This document shows positions 50,755 through 62,140 of a stretch of 64,000 nt of DNA, in pieces; the stretch's first letter is position 1; every line of letters starts with the position of its first letter. The translations under genes were made by a program, and so were the position numbers. The DNA is from Burkholderia latens (GTDB taxonomy: Bacteria > Pseudomonadota > Gammaproteobacteria > Burkholderiales > Burkholderiaceae): assembly GCF_001718795.1 (NCBI RefSeq), contig NZ_CP013435.1, positions 3,038,001 to 3,102,000 on the forward strand, in the 5' to 3' direction. The notes beneath the pieces are model-generated. The model saw only the letters and a program-made list of their open reading frames with translations. It did no database searches and was not told where the DNA came from.

Positions 50755-52976
50755 TCACGCGCGCGTCGGCAGCACGACCTTGTCGAGCGTGATCGGCAGA
50801 TCGCGCACGCGCACGCCGGTTGCGTGATAGACGGCGTTGGCGATCGCGGCCGGCACGCCGGTAATGCCGATCTCGCCGATCCCGCGGATGCCGAGCGGGT
50901 TGAAACGCGTGTCGTTTTCGTCGACGAAGCTCACGTCGAGCTCGCCGATATCCGCGTTCACGGGCACGTGATATTCGGCGAGGTTCGCGTTCGTGAAGCG
51001 GCCGTGCCGCACGTCGAGATGCGAGCCTTCCTCGAGCGCTGTGCCCAGCCCCCACACCATCCCGCCGATCAATTGGCTGCGCGCGGTCTTCGCATTGAGC
51101 AGCCGGCCGACGCTGTACACGCCGACGATACGCGGCACGCGGATCGTGCCGAGCTCGGCATCCACGTGCACTTCCGCGAACACCGCACCGAACGAATGGG
51201 ACGCATAGCGCGACTTCTCGTCGCCCGGCTTCGTCGTCGCCTGCGCGTCGACCGGCTGTCCGCCCGCACGCGCGATCACCGCGGCGGCTGGATCGCGCCG
51301 CGCCGGGTCGCCGCGATGCACGACCCAGCCGTCGTCGACTGTCACGTCGCCGGCCGCGGCGCCGTGCAGCGGCGAGCCCGGGTCCGCGATCGCGAGCGCG
51401 ATTAGCTTCGCGCGCGCCTGCAGCGCGGCTTCGCGCACGGCCGGCGCCACGCTCGCCGCCGACTGCGACCCGCCCGATACCGGCGCGCGCGGGAGGCTCG
51501 AATCGCCGAGCGAAAAGCGCACGCGTTGCGGCGGGAAGCCGAGCGCGTCGGCCGCGACCTGCGTCATCACCGTATAGGTTCCGGTGCCGATGTCCTGCGT
51601 GCCCGACGCGACTTCGGCCGTGCCGTCCGGCAGGATGCGCGCCCGCGCCGATGCCTCGCTGCGGTTCGCGGGATACGCCGCGGCGGCCATCCCGAGGCCC
51701 ACCAGCGTGTGACCGTCGCGCATCGTGCGCGGCGCACCGGTGCGCCGCGACCAGCCGAAACGCTGCGCGCCGACGCGGTAGCATTCGCGCAGCTCGTTGC
51801 TCGACCACCGCTTGCCGTCCTGTGGATCGACTTGCGCATAATTCGCGAGCCGCAGCTCGACCGGATCCATCCCGAGCTGCCACGCGAGCTCGTCCATCGC
51901 CGACTCGAGCGCGAACGAGCCGGACGCCTCGCCGGGCGCGCGCATGAACGTCGGCGTGCCGACGTTCAGCGACACGATCCGGTGCGTGGTCGCGTGGTTC
52001 GGCACCGCATACATGATCCGCGACGGCATCCCGCACATCTCCGTCCAGTCCTCGAACGTCGACGTGGTGACGATCGAGTCGTGGCGCATCGCGGTCAGCG
52101 TGCCGTCGCGGCGCGCGGCCAGCACGACGCGCTGCTCGGTGAACGGCCGTCCGCCGACCGGGCCGAACATCTGCGGCCGCGTGAGTGCGAGCCGCACGGG
52201 CCGCCCCGTCTGCTTCGCGGCCATCGCGCACAGCGACACGTGCGACCACGACGAGCCCTTGCAGCCGAAGCCGCCGCCGAGAAACGGCGAAATCACGCGC
52301 ACCTGCTCGGGCGCGATGCCGAATACGGCCGCCACGGCCGTGCTCGCGCCCGACACGCCCTGCGTCGCGTCGTGCAGCGTAAGCGTCGGGCCGTCCCAGC
52401 GCGCCATCGTCGCGTGCGGCTCGATCGGGTTGTGGTGCTGCATCGGTGTCGTGTACGTTGCATCGACGTGCACCGCGCCTTCGCGCAGCCCCGCGTCGAC
52501 GTCGCCGCGCTGCGTGTCCATCGGGCGCCCCTGCTGCTTCGGCGGCACCCGCGCGCCAGGCTTCTCGCGCGCGAAATCGAGCGCCGCATCGCGCGTGCGA
52601 TAACGCACCCGCACGGCGTTCGCGGCATCGGTTGCCTGCTCGAGCGTCTCGGCAACGACGACCGCGACGGGCTCGTTGCTGTAACGCACCGCGTCGTCCT
52701 GCAGCAGCGTGAGCCGGCGCCCCGCGGGCGGCGCCAGCGGCGGCCGCCCGCCGTTGGGCAGCCGCATCGCGTTCTCGTGCGTCATCACGAGCAGCACGCC
52801 GGGCATCGCGCGCGCACGCGCCGCGTCGATCGACTCGATCCGCCCCGAGGCGATCGTGCTCGTGACGAGTACCGCATGCGCCAGCCGTGCATCGGGAAAT
52901 TCGGCCGCATAATGCGCGCCGCCCGTCACCTTCAGTACGCCGTCGACACGATCGAGCGGTTGTCCGGTCAGCGTGT

Positions 52977-52980
<4 letters not shown>
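50755..52980 (-). CDS. paoC: Aldehyde oxidoreductase molybdopterin-binding subunit (PaoC-like)
   Basis: A 741-residue large subunit of the xanthine oxidase family. It binds molybdopterin cytosine dinucleotide. Motifs: the FGCKG-type loop GGGFGCKGSSW, the MCD region GGRPFTEQRV, and the catalytic Glu in GIGEIGITG near the C-terminus. With the subunits downstream it forms an LMS heterotrimer like E. coli periplasmic aldehyde oxidoreductase PaoABC (YagTSR). The start overlaps the FAD-subunit stop by ATGA. It is the last gene of the operon; no PaoD/XdhC chaperone gene follows here. Confidence 0.88.
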
Positions 52981-53978
<998 letters not shown>

Positions 53979-53995
53979 TGCGGTGCCTCCGTCGG

Positions 53996-54751
<756 letters not shown>

Positions 54752-55308
54752 GACTTCTGCTCGCTCCATGATGTGACTGACGCGGATGCATCGCCCAAGC
54801 GAGGATGTCCGCGCGGGGCGACACGCGCGTCGGCGCAGCGAGCAATTCCGGTGCCGCGCCCGCGCGGCGCAGCGCGCGCTCGCGAAGCCGTCGACGATAC
54901 GGGGTGCGAACGGGCGACGCCCCGGGGGCGCGCAGCGGTTCCTTGCGGCGGCATGTCGCCATGCTGGCGGCTCGCTGTCCGCGCGCTGACGGAGCGGCAA
55001 AAACGCCCGCTTTTTCCGTGCTGCGGACGGTGTGTCGGTCAACGATTGCCGATTGCTGGCGCGGCGGCGCGCGCCACGCGTGCACCGCGATGCGGTGCGC
55101 GACCGCGGCGGGCAAGCGCGTCGCGGCATGCGTCATCTGCAATCGCTGGAAAATTCCGCCATGCGCGCGTGCGTGCCGCCGCGAAAGCGTTCGGTCAGCT
55201 TCGCGAAAGCCGTTCGCGATCATGCTCCGGTCGCAAACGATTCACCGAATCGTCGCATCGCACCGGCATACTCGAACACGTTCCGATTCGCCTGCCCGGA
55301 GAGAAGTC
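54752..55308. other. Divergent intergenic region between paoA and lipoprotein gene
   Basis: About 560 bases between divergent genes. It is G/C-rich with open frames in several phases but no family similarity or ribosome site. Promoters for both flanking genes must lie here; I cannot place them or name an operator. Confidence 0.4.
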
Positions 55309-55593
55309 ATGCGTCGCGTTGCCCTCGTCGTCGTTCTGTGTGCCACCGTCTTCGTCGCCGCCTGCAGCGACGACGCGCCGCACGACACGCACGCGGACGA
55401 TGCATCGCAACCGGCACGCGCATCGTCCGGTTCCGCTAGCGCGTTCAACAGCGATGCCGGCGCGAACGCCGCCGCGTCCGATGCCGCCCCGCTCGCGCCG
55501 CCGGTCGTGCATTACCCGCCCGACGACGACGATGACGCGAAGCCCGCGATGAACGCGGGTGCATCCGGCGTCGCCGCATCGCCGTCGCACTGA
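55309..55593 (+). CDS. Small lipoprotein of unknown function
   Basis: A 94-residue exported protein with a type II signal peptide: a hydrophobic stretch (VALVVVLCATVFVAA) directly before C21, the lipidated cysteine in the lipobox VAAC-SDD. The mature part is Ala/Ser/Asp-rich and probably unstructured, with a DDDDD run (residues about 72-76). GGAGAG precedes ATG 55309. It precedes a phospholipase gene by 58 bases and may be co-transcribed. No function is known. Confidence 0.75.
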   Translation: MRRVALVVVLCATVFVAACSDDAPHDTHADDASQPARASSGSASAFNSDAGANAAASDAAPLAPPVVHYPPDDDDDAKPAMNAGASGVAASPSH

Positions 55594-55651
55594 TCCCGCC
55601 GTCGCCGTTCGTGTCCCCGTCCCCCGCATCGCAGAACCGAGGTGAAATAAC

Positions 55652-57772
55652 ATGACGTCATCCAGCCGCCGCCGTTTCCTGCATACCGTCGCACAGTCGG
55701 CGGGCGCCGCCGTCGCGCTCAACGCATTCCCCGAGTCGATTCGCCGCGCGCTCGCGATTCCCGCCGCACGCGGCACCGGCACGATCCGCGATGTCGAGCA
55801 CATCGTCGTGTTCATGCAGGAAAATCGCTCGTTCGACCATTACTTCGGACACCTGCGCGGCGTGCGCGGCTACAACGACCGCTTCCCGATCCCGCTGCCG
55901 AACGGCAAGCCGGTGTGGTACCAGCCGTCGAAGGAAGATCCGGCGAAATCCGTGCTGCCGTTCCGGCTCGACACGAAGACGACCAGCGCGCAATGCCTCG
56001 GCGCGCTCGACCATTCGTGGGCGAAGACGCATGCGGCGATCGACGGCGGCCGCTATGACCAGTGGCCCGCGAACAAGACCGACATGACGATGGGCTATCA
56101 CGTGCGCGAGGACATTCCGTTCCATTACGCGCTCGCCGACGCATTCACCGTGTGCGACAACTACTTCTGCTCGCTGCCGGGGCCGACGCACCCGAACCGC
56201 GCGTACCTGATGACGGGCACGATCGATCCGACCGGCAAGTTCGGCGGCCCGCTGCTCGACAACGCGGACTATGTCGACGGCGACCTGCCGCCCGCCTACC
56301 AGCTGCTGTCGTGGACGACCTTTCCGGAGCGGCTGGAGGCGCGCGGCGTATCGTGGCAGATCTATCAGCAGGGGCTCACGTGGGCCGATCCGTACAACGG
56401 CAACTACGGCACGAACATCCTGCAGAACTTCACGAACTTCATCAACGCGAAGCCGGGTTCGTCGCTGTACCAGCGCGCGCAGACGGTGCGCACGCTCGAC
56501 AACCTGAAGGACGACGTGATCAACGACCGTCTGCCGCAGGTGTCGTGGCTGCTGCCGCCCGCCGTGTTCTCCGAACATCCGAAATACACGCCCGCGTACG
56601 GTGCGAACTACACGTCGCAGATTCTCGATGCGCTGACGTCGAATCCCGACGTGTGGGCGAAGACGGTGCTGTTCATCATGTACGACGAAAACGACGGCTT
56701 CTTCGATCACGTCGTGCCGCCGCAGCCGCCGACGTCGGCCGCGCAGGGCGCATCGACCGTGACGACCGACGGTGAACTGCATACGGTCGTGAACCCCGGC
56801 CGCGGCGGCAGCTACACCGCCGACGGGCTCCCGTACGGCCTCGGGCCGCGCGTACCGATGACGGTCGTGTCGCCGTGGTCGAAAGGCGGCTTCGTCTGCT
56901 CGCAGGTGTTCGACCACACGTCGGTGATCCGCTTCATCGGCGAGCGCTTCGGCGTCGACGAGCCGAACATCACGCCGTGGCGCCGGACCGTGTGCGGCGA
57001 CCTGACCGCCGCATTCGACTTCCGCTCATCCGACGCGACGTTCCCGGCGCTGCCCGATACGAGCCAGTACCGCTCGATCGCCGACCAGCAATGCACGTCG
57101 CAGCCGGCGCCGACGGTGCCCGCGACGCCGTCGCCGATCGACCCGCAGGAGCCGGGCGTGCGCCCCGCACGCGCGCTGCCGTATGAGTTGCATGTGAACG
57201 CGAGCGTCTACGGCGGCAACACGCTGCGCATCGAGTTCGCGAACCGGGGCAACCAGGGCGCGCATTTCCACGTGTACGCGACGAACCGAACCGACGGCCC
57301 GTGGCGCTACACGGTCGGCGCGCGCCGCGTGCTGCATGCGGACTTCGACCTGACGGAGACGAATGGCGTGTACGCGTTCTCGGTGTACGGGCCCAACGGT
57401 TTCGTGCGCATGTTCGCGGGCAACGTGTCGGCCGCGACCGCGCGGCGCCGCAACCAGGCGCAGCCGGAAGTGAAGGCGGGCTACGACATCGCGAACGGCA
57501 ATCTGTACCTGAAGCTGCGCAATCACGGCAGCGGTCATGTGACGTTGACGCTCACCGACAATGCCTACGGCGCGCCGTCGCGGCAGGTCACGCTGCACGG
57601 CGGCGACGAACGCGTCGAACAGTGGGCGCTGGCGTCGAGTCACCACTGGTACGACGTGACGGTGAGCGACGGCGCGAACGGCACTTTCTCGCGCCGTTTC
57701 GCGGGCCACGTGGAGAATGGCCGACCGAGCTACTCGGATCCGGCTGCGGTGCGGCCCTTGTCCGTGTCGTAA
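55652..57772 (+). CDS. Phosphocholine-specific phospholipase C (Tat-exported)
   Basis: A 706-residue enzyme of the acid-phosphatase-like phospholipase C superfamily (PlcH/PlcN). The Tat signal is SSRRRFLHTVAQSAGAAVAL. The phosphoesterase domain starts at IEHIVVFMQENRSFDHYFG-type sequence (residues about 48-65) and contains metal-site segments such as THPNRAYLMTGT and YDENDGFFDHV. Two C-terminal DUF756 modules follow (about 495-690). It hydrolyses phosphatidylcholine and possibly sphingomyelin, outside the cell. Length is near PlcN (692) and PlcH (730). No plcR chaperone gene lies beside it. Confidence 0.92.
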   Translation: MTSSSRRRFLHTVAQSAGAAVALNAFPESIRRALAIPAARGTGTIRDVEHIVVFMQENRSFDHYFGHLRGVRGYNDRFPIPLPNGKPVWYQPSKEDPAKSVLPFRLDTKTTSAQCLGALDHSWAKTHAAIDGGRYDQWPANKTDMTMGYHVREDIPFHYALADAFTVCDNYFCSLPGPTHPNRAYLMTGTIDPTGKFGGPLLDNADYVDGDLPPAYQLLSWTTFPERLEARGVSWQIYQQGLTWADPYNGNYGTNILQNFTNFINAKPGSSLYQRAQTVRTLDNLKDDVINDRLPQVSWLLPPAVFSEHPKYTPAYGANYTSQILDALTSNPDVWAKTVLFIMYDENDGFFDHVVPPQPPTSAAQGASTVTTDGELHTVVNPGRGGSYTADGLPYGLGPRVPMTVVSPWSKGGFVCSQVFDHTSVIRFIGERFGVDEPNITPWRRTVCGDLTAAFDFRSSDATFPALPDTSQYRSIADQQCTSQPAPTVPATPSPIDPQEPGVRPARALPYELHVNASVYGGNTLRIEFANRGNQGAHFHVYATNRTDGPWRYTVGARRVLHADFDLTETNGVYAFSVYGPNGFVRMFAGNVSAATARRRNQAQPEVKAGYDIANGNLYLKLRNHGSGHVTLTLTDNAYGAPSRQVTLHGGDERVEQWALASSHHWYDVTVSDGANGTFSRRFAGHVENGRPSYSDPAAVRPLSVS

Positions 57773-57826
57773 GCGCGGCAGCACGGCGTCGCACGGCAGC
57801 GGCCGTGCGGCGTGCATCGTTGGCGA

Positions 57827-58453
57827 TCAGATCGCGTGCGCGAGTGCGCGATCCACGAGCGCGGCGTCGAAGTCGTCATCCGCCGTGTCGCGAAAGCGCA
57901 GCGGCGCCGCGCAATGCACGAGCGTGTCGACGAAGTACTTCGCGCGCGGCCACGGCCCGAAGCCGGCCGCGGTGTTGATGTGCCCGGCGTCGCCGAGGTT
58001 CACGAACGCGCTGCCGAGCCGCTGCGCGAGCGTGCGCGCATCGGCGAGCGGCATCCACGGATCGGTTTCGCTGCCGATCACGATCGACGGCACCGCGAGC
58101 CGGCGCGCGTCGAACGGCCCGGCAAACTTGAATTTCCTCGGACTGGCCGGCGCGACGAACAGCACGCCTGCGACGTCGGCCGCGAGCGGCCCCTGCGCGA
58201 GCGCATGCGCGGCCGCGAGGCAGCCGAAACTGTGCGCGGCCAGCACGAACGGGCCGCGCTCGCGCTCCAGCAGCGCGCACACGGAGTGCGCCCAGCGCGC
58301 GAGATCCGGCGCGTCCCAGTCGGCCTGTTCGACTCGCAGCGAACGCGGGAACTGCCGCTCGAGCCAGGTCTGCCAGTGAGCGCCTTCGCTGCCGTGCAGG
58401 CCCGGAACCGTCACGAGCCGCGGCGGCCACGCCGATTTGCTGCATGCGCGCAT
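57827..58453 (-). CDS. RBBP9/YdeN family alpha/beta hydrolase
   Basis: A 208-residue serine hydrolase of the RBBP9-like group. It opens with [20 protein letters not shown], a typical motif of the family, and has a nucleophile Ser in [10 protein letters not shown], an Asp in GSETDPWMP and a His in [11 protein letters not shown]. Substrate unknown. GAGGG a few bases before 58453 favours this start; the frame extends upstream without similarity. It is convergent with the phospholipase gene (54 bases). Confidence 0.85.
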   Translation of the reverse strand: MRACSKSAWPPRLVTVPGLHGSEGAHWQTWLERQFPRSLRVEQADWDAPDLARWAHSVCALLERERGPFVLAAHSFGCLAAAHALAQGPLAADVAGVLFVAPASPRKFKFAGPFDARRLAVPSIVIGSETDPWMPLADARTLAQRLGSAFVNLGDAGHINTAAGFGPWPRAKYFVDTLVHCAAPLRFRDTADDDFDAALVDRALAHAI

Positions 58454-58807
58454 GATTGCCCTCGCTTGCTTTGCTTGGAGACGAGCTTCGATTGTGGCGC
58501 GCGCCGCGCGGCGGCCGAACCAATATTTTGTGCTTTGCTTTTGCGGGCGAAGGCCGCTGGCGGCCCGATCGGCGGCGCCATCGTGGACCGCCACGAGCGG
58601 ACGGCCATCCGCTTCTTCCGCTTCTTCCGCTCCCCATGCCACTCATGCCGCTCATGCCGCTCATGCCGCCCCGCCGCCTGCACCGCCGCGCCCACCGCCG
58701 TCGGGCGGCGCAACGCGCCGCGAAACCGTAGAATGTGGGCTTCCCGCTTGCCATGTATCGGATCGGCCCGCGCCGCCGCGCCGGTTCCGATCGACAGGAG
58801 ACGCCCG
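58454..58807. other. Intergenic region with short tandem repeats
   Basis: About 350 bases between divergent genes. It includes two copies of GCTTCTTCC (58611-58628) and three exact copies of CTCATGCCG (58642-58668), preceded by a partial one. Open frames here give Met-Ser-Gly repeats and are not genes. The promoter of the VOC gene must lie in the last 100 bases. Confidence 0.5.
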
Positions 58808-59245
58808 ATGTCCGCTACGCCCGCCGGCGCGCTGCGCCCGTTCCATCTCGCCTTCCCCGTGTCGAGCCTCGCGGATGCGCGAGCGTTCTACGGCGGCCTG
58901 CTCGGCTGTGCCGAGGGCCGCAGCTCCGAGCACTGGGTCGACTTCGACTTCTTCGGCCACCAGCTGGTCGCGCATCTCGCGCCGGACGAAACCGGCAAGA
59001 GCGCGGTGAACCCGGTCGACGGCGACGACGTGCCGGTGCGCCATTTCGGCGTCGTGCTGTCGATGGACGAATGGCACGCGCTCGCCGACAAGCTGAAGGC
59101 CGCGCACACGCGCTTCGTGATCGAGCCGCACATCCGCTTCAAGGGCGAGGTCGGCGAACAGGCGACGATGTTCTTCCTCGATCCGTGCGGCAACGCGCTC
59201 GAGTTCAAGGCGTTCGCCGACATCGGCCAGCTGTTCGCGAAGTGA
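58808..59245 (+). CDS. VOC family protein (glyoxalase/dioxygenase fold)
   Basis: A 145-residue vicinal-oxygen-chelate protein. It has paired beta-alpha-beta-beta-beta modules: [22 protein letters not shown], then [19 protein letters not shown] and [15 protein letters not shown], giving His and Glu metal ligands. Such proteins include glyoxalase I and ring-cleaving dioxygenases; the reaction here is unknown. AGGAGA 6-7 bases before ATG 58808 sets the start. It is four bases from the reductase gene, so the two are co-translated in one mRNA with HMG-CoA lyase. Confidence 0.85.
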   Translation: MSATPAGALRPFHLAFPVSSLADARAFYGGLLGCAEGRSSEHWVDFDFFGHQLVAHLAPDETGKSAVNPVDGDDVPVRHFGVVLSMDEWHALADKLKAAHTRFVIEPHIRFKGEVGEQATMFFLDPCGNALEFKAFADIGQLFAK

Positions 59246-59249
59246 ACGC

Positions 59250-60191
59250 ATGAAGATCCTGTTCTACTCGCCGCAGCAGCAAGCCGACGCATGGCGCGAC
59301 GCGATCGCGCAGGCGCTGCCCGACGCCGAGCTGCGCGCATGGCAGCCGGGCGACGCGGCCGCCGCCGACTACGCGCTCGTGTGGCGCGCGCCGCGCGAGC
59401 TGTTCGCGCCGCGTGACGGGCTGCGCGCGATCTTCAACCTCGGCGCCGGCGTCGACGCACTGCTCGCGCTCGAGCGTGCGCACCCCGGCACGCTGCCGCG
59501 CGACGTGCCGCTCGTGCGCCTCGAGGATTCCGGGATGGCGCAGCAGATGATCGAATACGTGGCGCACGCGGTGCTGCGCTACCTGCGCCGTTTCGACGAA
59601 TACGAGACGCTGCAGCGCGAGCGCCGCTGGCACGTGCTCGAGCCGCATCCGCGCGCGAGTTTCACGGTCGCCGTGCTCGGTCTCGGCGTGCTCGGTGCGC
59701 AGGTCGCGCAGGCGCTTGCCGCGCTCGGCCTGCCGGTGCGCGGCTACAGCCGCACCCCGAAGCGGCTCGACGGCATCGACACGTTCGCCGGCGACCGCGC
59801 ATTCGACGCGTGCATCGGCGGCGCGAAGGTGCTCGTGAACCTGCTGCCGAGCACGCGCGACACCGACGGCATCCTGTGCGCGCGCGCATTCGCGAAGCTC
59901 GCGCGGGGCGCGTACGTGGTGAACGTCGCGCGCGGCGCGCATCTCGTCGAAGCCGACCTGCTCGACGCGCTCGCGAGCGGCCAGATCGCGGCCGCGACGC
60001 TCGACGTGTTCGAGCACGAACCGCTGCCGGCCGACCATCCGTGCTGGCACGCACCGCGCATCACGATCACGCCGCACAGTTCGGCCGAAACGTTGCGCGA
60101 CGAAGCCGTCGAGCAGATCGCCGGCAAGATCCGCGCATTCGAGCGCGGCGAGCCCGTTACCGGCATCGTCGACTACGCACGCGGCTACTGA
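59250..60191 (+). CDS. ghrA: Glyoxylate/hydroxypyruvate reductase A
   Basis: A 313-residue D-2-hydroxyacid dehydrogenase of the GhrA type. The NAD(P)-binding motif is LGLGVLGAQVAQAL (about residues 142-155). Catalytic residues are Arg in NVARGAHLVE, Glu in VFEHEPLP and His in PHSSAET. It reduces glyoxylate and hydroxypyruvate with NADPH. It starts 4 bases after the VOC gene stop and is followed after 31 bases by HMG-CoA lyase, suggesting one operon for acid/aldehyde metabolism. Confidence 0.92.
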   Translation: MKILFYSPQQQADAWRDAIAQALPDAELRAWQPGDAAAADYALVWRAPRELFAPRDGLRAIFNLGAGVDALLALERAHPGTLPRDVPLVRLEDSGMAQQMIEYVAHAVLRYLRRFDEYETLQRERRWHVLEPHPRASFTVAVLGLGVLGAQVAQALAALGLPVRGYSRTPKRLDGIDTFAGDRAFDACIGGAKVLVNLLPSTRDTDGILCARAFAKLARGAYVVNVARGAHLVEADLLDALASGQIAAATLDVFEHEPLPADHPCWHAPRITITPHSSAETLRDEAVEQIAGKIRAFERGEPVTGIVDYARGY

Positions 60192-60222
60192 ATCGCCGCC
60201 CCATACGAAACTGGAGACAACC

Positions 60223-61155
60223 ATGACGTTCCCCACCGCCGTCAAGATCGTCGAAGTCGGCCCGCGCGACGGGCTGCAGAACGAAAAGACGTTCGTGCCC
60301 ACCGACGTGAAGATCGCGCTCGTCGATCGCCTGTCGCACGCCGGATTCCGCAATGTCGAGGCCGCGTCGTTCGTGTCGCCGAAATGGGTGCCGCAGATGG
60401 CCGACGGCGCGGACGTGATGGCAGGCATCGAACGGCGCGCGGGCACCGTGTATTCGGTGCTCACGCCGAACCTGAAGGGCTTCGAGAACGCGCTCGCCGC
60501 GCGCGCGGACGAGGTCGTGATCTTCGGCGCGGCGAGCGAGGCGTTCTCGCAGCGGAACATCAACTGCAGCATCGCCGAGAGCATCGCGCGCTTCGAGCCG
60601 GTCGCGAAAGCCGCGAAGGATGCCGGGCTGCGACTGCGCGGCAGTGTGTCCTGTGCGCTCGGCTGCCCGTATCAGGGCGAGGTGCCGGTCGCATCGGTCG
60701 TCGACGTCGTCGAGCGCTTTGCGGCGCTCGGCTGCGACGAGATCGACATCGCCGACACGATCGGCGTCGGCACGCCGAAGCGCACGCGCGAAGTGCTGTC
60801 GGCCGTCACGCGCGTGTTCCCGCGCGAACGGCTGTCGGGCCACTTCCACGACACCTACGGCCAGGCGCTTGCGAACATCTACGCGGCGCTGTTCGAAGGG
60901 ATCGAGATCTTCCACGCGTCGGTCGCCGGCCTCGGCGGCTGCCCGTACGCGAAGGGCGCGACCGGCAACGTCGCGACCGAAGACGTGCTGTACCTGATGG
61001 AAGGCCTCGGCATCGACACCGGCATCGACCTCGCGCAGGTCGTCGCCGCAGGCGACTTCATCTCGAACGCGATCGGCCGCGCGAACGTGTCGCGCGCCGG
61101 CCGCGCACTGCTCGCGAAAGCGCAGAGCACGGCCGACGCGCCGAGCTGCGCGTGA
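60223..61155 (+). CDS. mvaB: Hydroxymethylglutaryl-CoA lyase
   Basis: A 310-residue TIM-barrel enzyme splitting HMG-CoA to acetoacetate and acetyl-CoA, the last step of leucine degradation. Motifs: EVGPRDGLQNE (substrate and metal), GSVSCALGCPYQGEV, HFHDTYGQALANI (metal His pair) and the active-site Cys loop AGLGGCPYAKGATGN. CTGGAGA upstream marks the ribosome site. No other leucine genes (liu cluster) are adjacent here; the neighbours ghrA and ybaK are not part of that pathway. Confidence 0.95.
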   Translation: MTFPTAVKIVEVGPRDGLQNEKTFVPTDVKIALVDRLSHAGFRNVEAASFVSPKWVPQMADGADVMAGIERRAGTVYSVLTPNLKGFENALAARADEVVIFGAASEAFSQRNINCSIAESIARFEPVAKAAKDAGLRLRGSVSCALGCPYQGEVPVASVVDVVERFAALGCDEIDIADTIGVGTPKRTREVLSAVTRVFPRERLSGHFHDTYGQALANIYAALFEGIEIFHASVAGLGGCPYAKGATGNVATEDVLYLMEGLGIDTGIDLAQVVAAGDFISNAIGRANVSRAGRALLAKAQSTADAPSCA

Positions 61156-61177
61156 CCCCAACATTTCCGGATCTCTC

Positions 61178-61684
61178 ATGACGACACCCGCTTCATTCGA
61201 CTCTTTGCCCGATTCCGCGCGACGCGTCGCGCTGCTGCTGCGCGAACGCGGGCACGCGAAAGGCATCGTGATGCTCGCCGAAACCGGCAAGACCTCAGCC
61301 GAAGCCGCGGCCGGCCTCGGCTGCTCGGTCGCGCAGATCGCGAAGTCGATCCTGTTTCGCCGCGAATCGGACGGCCGGCCGGTGCTGGTCGTCGCAAGCG
61401 GCGTCAACCGCGTCGACGAGAAGAAGGTCGCCGCGCAGGTCGGCGCGGTCGGCCGCGCGGATGCGAAGTTCGTGCGCGACAACACCGGCTATGCAATCGG
61501 CGGCGTTTGCCCGATCGGCCATCTCGTCGAGCCGGTCACGTTGATCGATGCCGATCTGCTCGAACTCGACAGCCTGTGGGCGGCGGCCGGCCACCCGCAC
61601 GCGGTGTTCAACCTGTCGCCGCAGGAACTCGTCGCGCTGACCGGGGCGCCGGTCACGGACGTCGCGCTGCGCCACGACGCATGA
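61178..61684 (+). CDS. YbaK/EbsC family aminoacyl-tRNA deacylase
   Basis: A 168-residue protein of the YbaK/ProX-type editing family, which clears mischarged aminoacyl-tRNAs such as Cys-tRNA-Pro or Ala-tRNA-Pro. The family core appears as TSAEAAAGLGCSVAQIAKSILF, the ligand Lys in ANRVDEKKVA-type sequence, and GYAIGGVCPIGH. It starts 22 bases after the HMG-CoA lyase stop and overlaps the DUF1289 gene by ATGA. Confidence 0.9.
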   Translation: MTTPASFDSLPDSARRVALLLRERGHAKGIVMLAETGKTSAEAAAGLGCSVAQIAKSILFRRESDGRPVLVVASGVNRVDEKKVAAQVGAVGRADAKFVRDNTGYAIGGVCPIGHLVEPVTLIDADLLELDSLWAAAGHPHAVFNLSPQELVALTGAPVTDVALRHDA

Positions 61685-61887
61685 GCGACGCACCGGTAAC
61701 GGCCGGCACGGTCGCATCGCCGTGCACCGACGTCTGCAGGATCGACCCGCGTACCGACTGGTGCGCGGGCTGTCTGCGCACGCGCGACGAGATCAAGGGA
61801 TGGCGTGCGTCGGACGACGACGCGCGCCGCCTGCTGCTTGCGCGGCTCGATGCGCGGCGGCGGCTGCTTGCGCGGAGCGGCGCATAA
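61681..61887 (+). CDS. DUF1289 small cysteine-motif protein
   Basis: A 68-residue protein with the DUF1289 cysteine signature C-x3-C-x8-C-x2-C (SPCTDVCRIDPRTDWCAGC), which probably binds zinc or an iron-sulfur cluster. The C-terminal half is helical and basic (DARRLLLARLDARRRLL). Function is unknown. It overlaps the ybaK stop by ATGA and is therefore coupled. The stop is just before an intrinsic-terminator-like hairpin. Confidence 0.8.
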   Translation: MSDAPVTAGTVASPCTDVCRIDPRTDWCAGCLRTRDEIKGWRASDDDARRLLLARLDARRRLLARSGA

Positions 61888-61921
61888 AAAAATGCCGTTC
61901 GGCCTGCTTGGCGAACGGCAT
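61886..61921 (-). terminator. Terminator downstream of the EamA exporter gene
   Basis: A 10-bp stem ATGCCGTTCG (61892-61901) with CGAACGGCAT (61912-61921) has a 10-base loop. The run of A at 61886-61892 becomes a U-tract on the minus strand, so it serves the minus-strand exporter gene ending at 62141, leaving a 3' leader of about 220 bases. It may also slow the plus-strand operon that ends here. The interval 61922-62140 shows no other feature. Confidence 0.7.
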
Positions 61922-62140
61922 GAGATCGGAATCCTGTGAACGTGATCAACGTCACAGCCCGCATCATACGAGCGACGCAGCGGCATCGCATCGGGTGTTT
62001 CCCTACAACTTCTTACAGCCGTCTCGCGCGCGATCGACGTGTGCACGGCCGCGGCTTGCCGGCCGCCGCGGCCGCTGCGTCGACGCTGGCGATAACCCGT
62101 AGCGGCAACGCGTAGCGGCAAGCCGAATCGCACGACCGTT

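Noticed and set aside
54805..55308. A longer gene upstream of the small lipoprotein in the same frame
   Set aside because: The signal peptide and GGAGAG site begin at 55309, and the upstream frame is low-complexity without similarity.
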